This document shows, one piece after another, positions 58,055 through 64,000 of a stretch of DNA of 64,000 bases. The position numbers were made by a program, and so were the translations under genes. Within the stretch, counting starts at the first letter, position 1, and each line of letters opens with the position of its first letter. The notes beneath the pieces were generated by a model. That model was not told the origin of the DNA, made no database searches, and was given only the letters and a program-made list of their open reading frames with translations. Source of the DNA: Bolinopsis microptera (lineage: Eukaryota > Ctenophora > Tentaculata > Lobata > Bolinopsidae); contig NC_087075.1 of the NCBI RefSeq assembly GCF_026151205.1, forward strand, positions 14,459,628-14,523,627. Reading direction: 5' to 3'.

Positions 58055-59031
58055 AGTCGCGTCGATCTTCGAGATTTTTTTAAATGGACCCACGGCATGC
58101 ATATGGTTGAAACCAACTTTGAACTTGAATCAATGTATTTTTGGAAGCTGATTCGATTCCGAATCACCGGCCCATGACGCGTAGGGTTAAAAATAAAATA
58201 CTCCCCTGGCCAGATATTGGCGAAAAACTGTCTTGATTACGTGATTACGGCTTACGAATTGTAATAATGAATAAAGCTTGTTGAATGGGAAAAGCGAGCG
58301 ACCGATTTCATTCTCGGTATCAATTTGCATTTGCGGACGGTTATTCAAATGAGTATCTTTTCCTTTTGTTTGGAAAAGAGAGACACTGGCAGCGGTTCAC
58401 TCTACCCATGATTATGGGTTCACCTAACCATGTGCTTTCGCGCCACTTCGGGCGCGCTTGTTTCACGTTAGGCGGGCGCGCGCTACTGCAAGCGCAAGGG
58501 CTCTGGATAGAGCAAATTATGGGTTTTGGTCAAATTATGCATAATGACTTGCAAAATGCAGCGATTTCATTGGACGAGAGCAACTGTATCATGAGGTTAA
58601 TTGCTTTTGCATTTTGGCGAAGTTTGACTATAAATGGCAGCGTTTGATCGAAAACCTGGTTTCAGACCCCCCTGTGACTTAACTACCGAACCTAAATTAG
58701 TTGGGAGAGATTTGCTTTGATTAAATGCCCAAATGCTAAATTACAAATGCATGGCCGGGTATGTGAGATGCTGCCTTACATGTACAGTTACCCCTAGGTT
58801 GCTGATCTATGGTTCGCGAGATAGAAGTGAAACGAATGCGTGCAGAGGGAAGACCGAGGAGCCTGCTTTCATGAAGATGTCATTTTTTGGAATTAGCCAA
58901 ACTATAAAACTCATGAATATAAAACTCAATATTTCAATAAATGGTATGGTATTGTTTTTAATTCTATCCTACATATTAACGTATAAAACATAAAAAGCTC
59001 AGTAGTACTAGTATTATGGCTATAAATTATA
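58055..59031. other. Spacer with an unidentified open frame
   Basis: A 120-codon frame (58285-58647, plus) begins MGKASDRFHSRYQ. It has no known domain, no splice or promoter support, and runs through GC-patchy sequence with CGCGCC palindromes, so I do not call it a gene. Confidence 0.3.
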
Positions 59032-59125
59032 TTACCTGGGGAACCCAGGCTATTAATATTATGTTCATAAACATAATAACCGAATAGAGATTCGGCGGAA
59101 TAACAGGCTGAGCGCCGCCCAGTAA
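59032..59125 (+). mobile_element. Short structured repeat (family S), copy 3
   Basis: 94 bp, TTACCTGGGGAACC to GCCCAGTAA, flanked by CTATAAATTATA (59020-59031 and 59128-59139). Internal hairpins: TATTATGTT/AACATAATA (CATA loop) and CCGAAT/ATTCGG (AGAG loop). Confidence 0.65.
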
Positions 59126-59459
59126 GACTATAAATTATAATACTCCGTTTGAAAATAGTGGACCTGCACTGATTCAGAGTTTCCCCAAGTCACTAATGAA
59201 TTTATTAAGTAACCAGCTGGTAAATTGACAACATTTCGAAATTCAGAATCCTTTACTCCTTTGTTTTAAATTTGTACTCGCGGTTTCCCCATCTGTGAAA
59301 ACTTCGGCGTCATGAAAAATTACATTACAAATGTCAAGTTTGTGGCTAACTAAATTGCAAAAGCAATTAAATACCCTCCTTCTCAAATATTTTCATTGTT
59401 TTACAGGGAGAGTGATTTTTCGCTCTGTCACATCTGGTGGCAGCATTGTTCTGAAATTG

Positions 59460-59466
59460 TATAAAA
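59460..59466 (+). promoter_or_regulatory. TATA box of the cysteine protease gene
   Basis: TATAAAA 48 bp before the ATG at 59514, which would give a 5' UTR of only about 20-25 nt. Confidence 0.65.
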
Positions 59467-59513
59467 TAGAGCCATCACCACAGCATCCTCACTTTGAACA
59501 ATCAACAATCAAC

Positions 59514-60783
59514 ATGAAGATCTTTCTAGTTATCTGCCTGGTGGCTGCCTCTCTCGCTGCTGAAGATGTCCTTCGTGGTATCCTCCGATCCCCCAAAATG
59601 ACCCTCGAGCTCTACGGGGATTTCAAATCCCAGGAGCACCTCAAGTTCCTTGCATCTGAAGACCGAATGAGGTTCCGACTCTTCCGATCCAATGCTCAGC
59701 TGGTAGCTCAAGCTAACGAGGAGGGAGGTTCTGCTGTATTTGGCCTCAACTTCTTCTCTGCGCTGACTGAAGATGAGAAGCAACAGTACTTTTGGACTGA
59801 ACGTTACTGGACATGATGAGAACCCTATGCACGTTGCCTCTTCTTTATCTAGTCCCCCCGAAAAGAAACTTTGGACCAATGACGGTAAGGTTACAGCAGT
59901 AAAGAACCAAGGAAGCTGTGGATCTTGCTGGACGTTTGGAGCAGTAGGAGGTTTGGAGACAAGGTATCACGAAGTGTCTGGTAAACTGAGGAACTTCGCA
60001 GAGCAGGAATACCTGGACTGTGTCTACGAGGGACAGAGGAATGGTTGCAACGGTGGATGGCCTGATAACTGTTACGACTACTCCAAGAAGAACGGTGGAA
60101 GGTTGGCTTCAACTGCTGACTACGGATACACTCAAAAGGATGGTAGTTGCAAAGGAAGTTCGAAACCTGACGCTATGGTGGCTGCTAAAATTGTCGGCTA
60201 CACCAGGGTTAGCCCAACTGAGGCCGCAAACATTGAAGCCCTTACAACAGGCTCTTTGTCCGTCGCTTTCGAAGTGACAAGTTACTTCCAACAGTACCGA
60301 GAAGGCATCATCCAAGACACAACATGCACCGGGAGACCAAACCACGCCGTCACAGCTGTAGGATACACGCCGAAATTCGTCCTGGTAAAGAACTCTTGGG
60401 GATCAAAATGGGGAGAAAGCGGATTCGTGAAGTTCTCTCGAGGCTACCCCTCCAATTGCGGCCTCTTCAAGTACAGCAGCTACCCCAACCTTGATACAAC
60501 CGGACAGTCTGACAACACTCCTTCTGATAAAGCCACCGACTACAAACCTTCTGAAAACGATGATGATAACCCAAACCCTAAACCTGACCCAAACTGCAAA
60601 GACGTGGCAACCAACTGTCAGCTCAATTGGTGCACCAGGCGGGAGAGTAACTGGGTCGCCATAGTTAAGAAGTACTGCCGGAAGACTTGTAAATTGTGTG
60701 GAGATGATGGAGATGATGGAGAGTGCCCCAGCGGCACCATTAGATGTTCTGATGGTGTGTGCCGACACGAACACATGTGCTAG
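59514..60783 (+). CDS. Cathepsin L-like cysteine protease with C-terminal ShK domain (one frameshift)
   Basis: Papain-family (C1A) protease. Order: signal peptide (MKIFLVICLVAASLAA), I29 inhibitory propeptide (DRMRFRLFRSNAQLV, GLNFFSALTEDE), mature domain with oxyanion Gln and catalytic Cys (NQGSCGSCWTFG), GCNGGW, catalytic His (RPNHAVTAVGY) and Asn (KNSWGSKWG), an Asp/Asn/Pro-rich linker, a six-cysteine ShK domain (CKDVATNCQLNWC...CRKTCKLC) and a last four-cysteine piece (CPSGTIRCSDGVC) like half an LDL-receptor A repeat. About 422 residues if joined. The frame breaks once, in the TTTT run at 59790-59793: one T fewer would reconnect propeptide and protease. No introns. It is likely secreted, for digestion or nematocyst/mucus use. 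The break may be a sequencing or assembly error, a polymorphism, or true decay; everything after it is intact. Confidence 0.85.
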
Positions 60784-61082
60784 ATCTCAACCACTTCTTG
60801 ATGTTTACAATTTCATTTGTATCATTTGACAAGTAACACTGCATTTAAACCTTGTTTTGTTTATAGCCTAGTAGGGAAAAATATGCACTGAAAAATTGGG
60901 TACCGAGCAGTGAGGCATCCAGTGTTCAAGACGCTTCCTTGAACAATATTTGGTCGTGTATGACATTAAATTTGTGTGCTTGTTTCGGTAACTAGTAGTG
61001 CCTAGGTACGTGGAGCCATACGAGGGATTGATATCGTCAGTCCATATCATGTGCGAATTTTTATATTTGAACTTATTATAAA

Positions 61083-61088
61083 AATAAA
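61083..61088 (+). promoter_or_regulatory. Candidate polyadenylation signal
   Basis: AATAAA 300 bp after the protease stop codon. Confidence 0.4.
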
Positions 61089-61091
61089 GTA

Positions 61092-61125
61092 CAGTGTGGC
61101 CCATAAATAACTGTCCACACTCATT
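61092..61125 (+). mobile_element. Possible mariner-like terminal repeat, solitary
   Basis: TA followed by CAGTGTGGCCCATAAATAAC resembles a mariner/Tc1 end. I found no matching inverted end or transposase, so it may be a solo remnant or chance. Confidence 0.25.
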
Positions 61126-62885
<1,760 letters not shown>

Positions 62886-63834
62886 TATATATATAAATAT
62901 AAATATAATTATATCGTAGAGGTCGCGTGACATGAGTGGTCACGTGTTAACTTTAAGCTCTGTGATTAGCTTCAATATACTGGTCACGTGTTCTACGAGC
63001 TCTCTTCTTGGCGCTATTACTGAAGGAACATTGTGTTTCATCCTTGCCAACGGTATTGAAACTTGAGTAAACTGAAACGCTTGGAAATTGTTTAAAGGCC
63101 TAACTCAAAATTCCACTTTGAAAATTAAGGTTATCATGGAATTCTACGTTGATTCAGTTTCGCGAATATTGCGAACTGAGATATGGGCGATTTTGTTCAT
63201 TTTTTGGGATTATTTAAACGCAGAATCAACAGTTAGGTAAATATTGAGCATATGGTATTTGGATCATAACTCATGAATATATACTGTTATGAACTATAAA
63301 TTTACTGAATTAAACTTAATCTACTTAATCGCTGTAATAAAGTAATGAAAATTGAACACAAACAAATGTTCGGCAGTACTAGTAGCACTGCTTAACTAAC
63401 TCGCTGGTGCACTTGAGCATTTGGTTACCATGGTTATGAGCAATTGTTTGAGTTTGACCACCCTGGCCTGGTTACCATGTCCTTTCTAACTTGCTGGCAC
63501 ACTTGACTTGCGGAATTGAAGGAATCCCAAGAGAACATTAGTAAGACCAGCAATTCCAGAGAGAATAACAAACACCGTAGGCAAACAGAAGTTTACCGGA
63601 AAAATAAAGGTTCACTTCGTCTAAATCCAAGTATATGAATTTTCATCAAGATTGGACAAAAACAAAAAAATGACTGAGTTATGAGCCAAAAACCATATGC
63701 CCATATTTAGGCATACGCACCAAATTTGATCGATTTTTGCCCATAAATTGGTAAAATATTAATATTTTTGAATGAAACCAACTTTATATTAATATGGAAG
63801 GTAAGCCTATACTACACATTCTCTATGATTATCC
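62886..63834. other. No gene recognised
   Basis: AT-rich. Two CACGTG words (62940, 62984) follow the microsatellite. CTTGCTGGCACACTTGA and CTCGCTGGTGCACTTGA form a loose duplication (63400-63510). Confidence 0.35.
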
Positions 63835-63920
63835 TTACTGGGCCGCGCTCAGCCTGTCATTCCGCCAAATCTATATTAAATCTATATTAATGAACATAAT
63901 AGCCTGGGGTCCTCAGGTAA
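63835..63920 (-). mobile_element. Short structured repeat (family S), copy 4
   Basis: 86 bp, TTACTGGGCCGCG to CCTCAGGTAA, with an exact 9-bp target duplication TGATTATCC (63826-63834 and 63921-63929). Confidence 0.75.
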
Positions 63921-63927
63921 TGATTAT

Positions 63928-64000
63928 CCGCGCTCACTAAATCGCTCGCCCAAACTTTTTTCATTTTACTGGTAATTTTCGCATTGGATAAATTGCAAAA
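63928..64000 (+). repeat. Family B core, partial copy at window end
   Basis: CTCACTAAATCGCTCGCCCAAA is shared with 2855-2882 and 24811-24835. Confidence 0.5.

Noticed and set aside
58285-58647. 120-codon plus-strand frame as a gene
   Set aside because: No domain, splice or promoter support; passes through palindromic GC-patchy repeat-like sequence.
59032-59125. Self-cleaving ribozyme (hammerhead or twister) in family S
   Set aside because: The CTGANGA and GAAA core of a hammerhead is absent and the twister core does not fit; only general hairpin structure is supported.

Overview
This window is nuclear DNA from an animal. The genes are split by spliceosomal introns with GT...AG ends, there is a eukaryotic tRNA-Trp, several decayed LINE, SINE, hAT-like and MITE-type elements, and an exceptional load of minisatellites. 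The mix (AT-rich DNA, a cysteine protease fused to a ShK domain, two SID-1-type proteins, LINE ORF1 and RT tails of invertebrate type, a class A GPCR with a degenerate DRY box) fits a cnidarian or another early-branching invertebrate best. The species is inference, not something the sequence proves.

Layout. 1-6.8 kb: repeats, hAT transposase debris, a tRNA-derived SINE; no confident gene. 6.9-21.6 kb (minus): a complete nine-exon glycine N-methyltransferase gene (GNMT, about 313 aa). Its introns hold a (AGGTAAG)60 array, an 85-bp array built from one of its own exon boundaries, a 19-bp CACGTG array and a 3.3-kb foldback element with 1.3-kb arms that sits in a LINE ORF1 relic. 22.2 kb: tRNA-Trp(CCA). 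22.7-26.2 kb: two 5'-truncated LINE 3' ends and other repeats. 26.6-27.5 kb (minus): an intact LINE ORF1-type reading frame, head to head with the next gene. 27.65-52.59 kb (plus): a 23-exon SID-1 transmembrane family gene (about 1000 aa). Its intron 5 contains, on the same strand, a compact SIDT paralogue (37.3-39.4 kb) with one tiny intron, apparently an old retrocopy. Its intron 14 contains, on the opposite strand, a class A GPCR broken by a minisatellite, a hAT-like insertion with an 8-bp target duplication and a 59-bp tandem duplication. 52.6-59.4 kb: repeat-rich, GC-patchy DNA without a confident gene. 59.5-60.8 kb: an intronless cathepsin L-like protease with C-terminal ShK domain, TATA box, and one frameshift in a T run. 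61-64 kb: microsatellite (CT)n/(CTCTAT)n and repeats.

The strongest unusual theme is that several minisatellites are built from pieces of exon plus the adjoining splice site (GNMT exons 4 and 6, SIDT exon 8, GPCR TM1 and first extracellular loop), so the introns carry serial copies of real splice junctions. A second theme is that four minisatellites with different unit lengths (16, 19, 24 and 41 bp) all carry the palindrome CACGTG. A third is a family of 81-94 bp elements with complementary ends, strong internal hairpins and target duplications of variable length.
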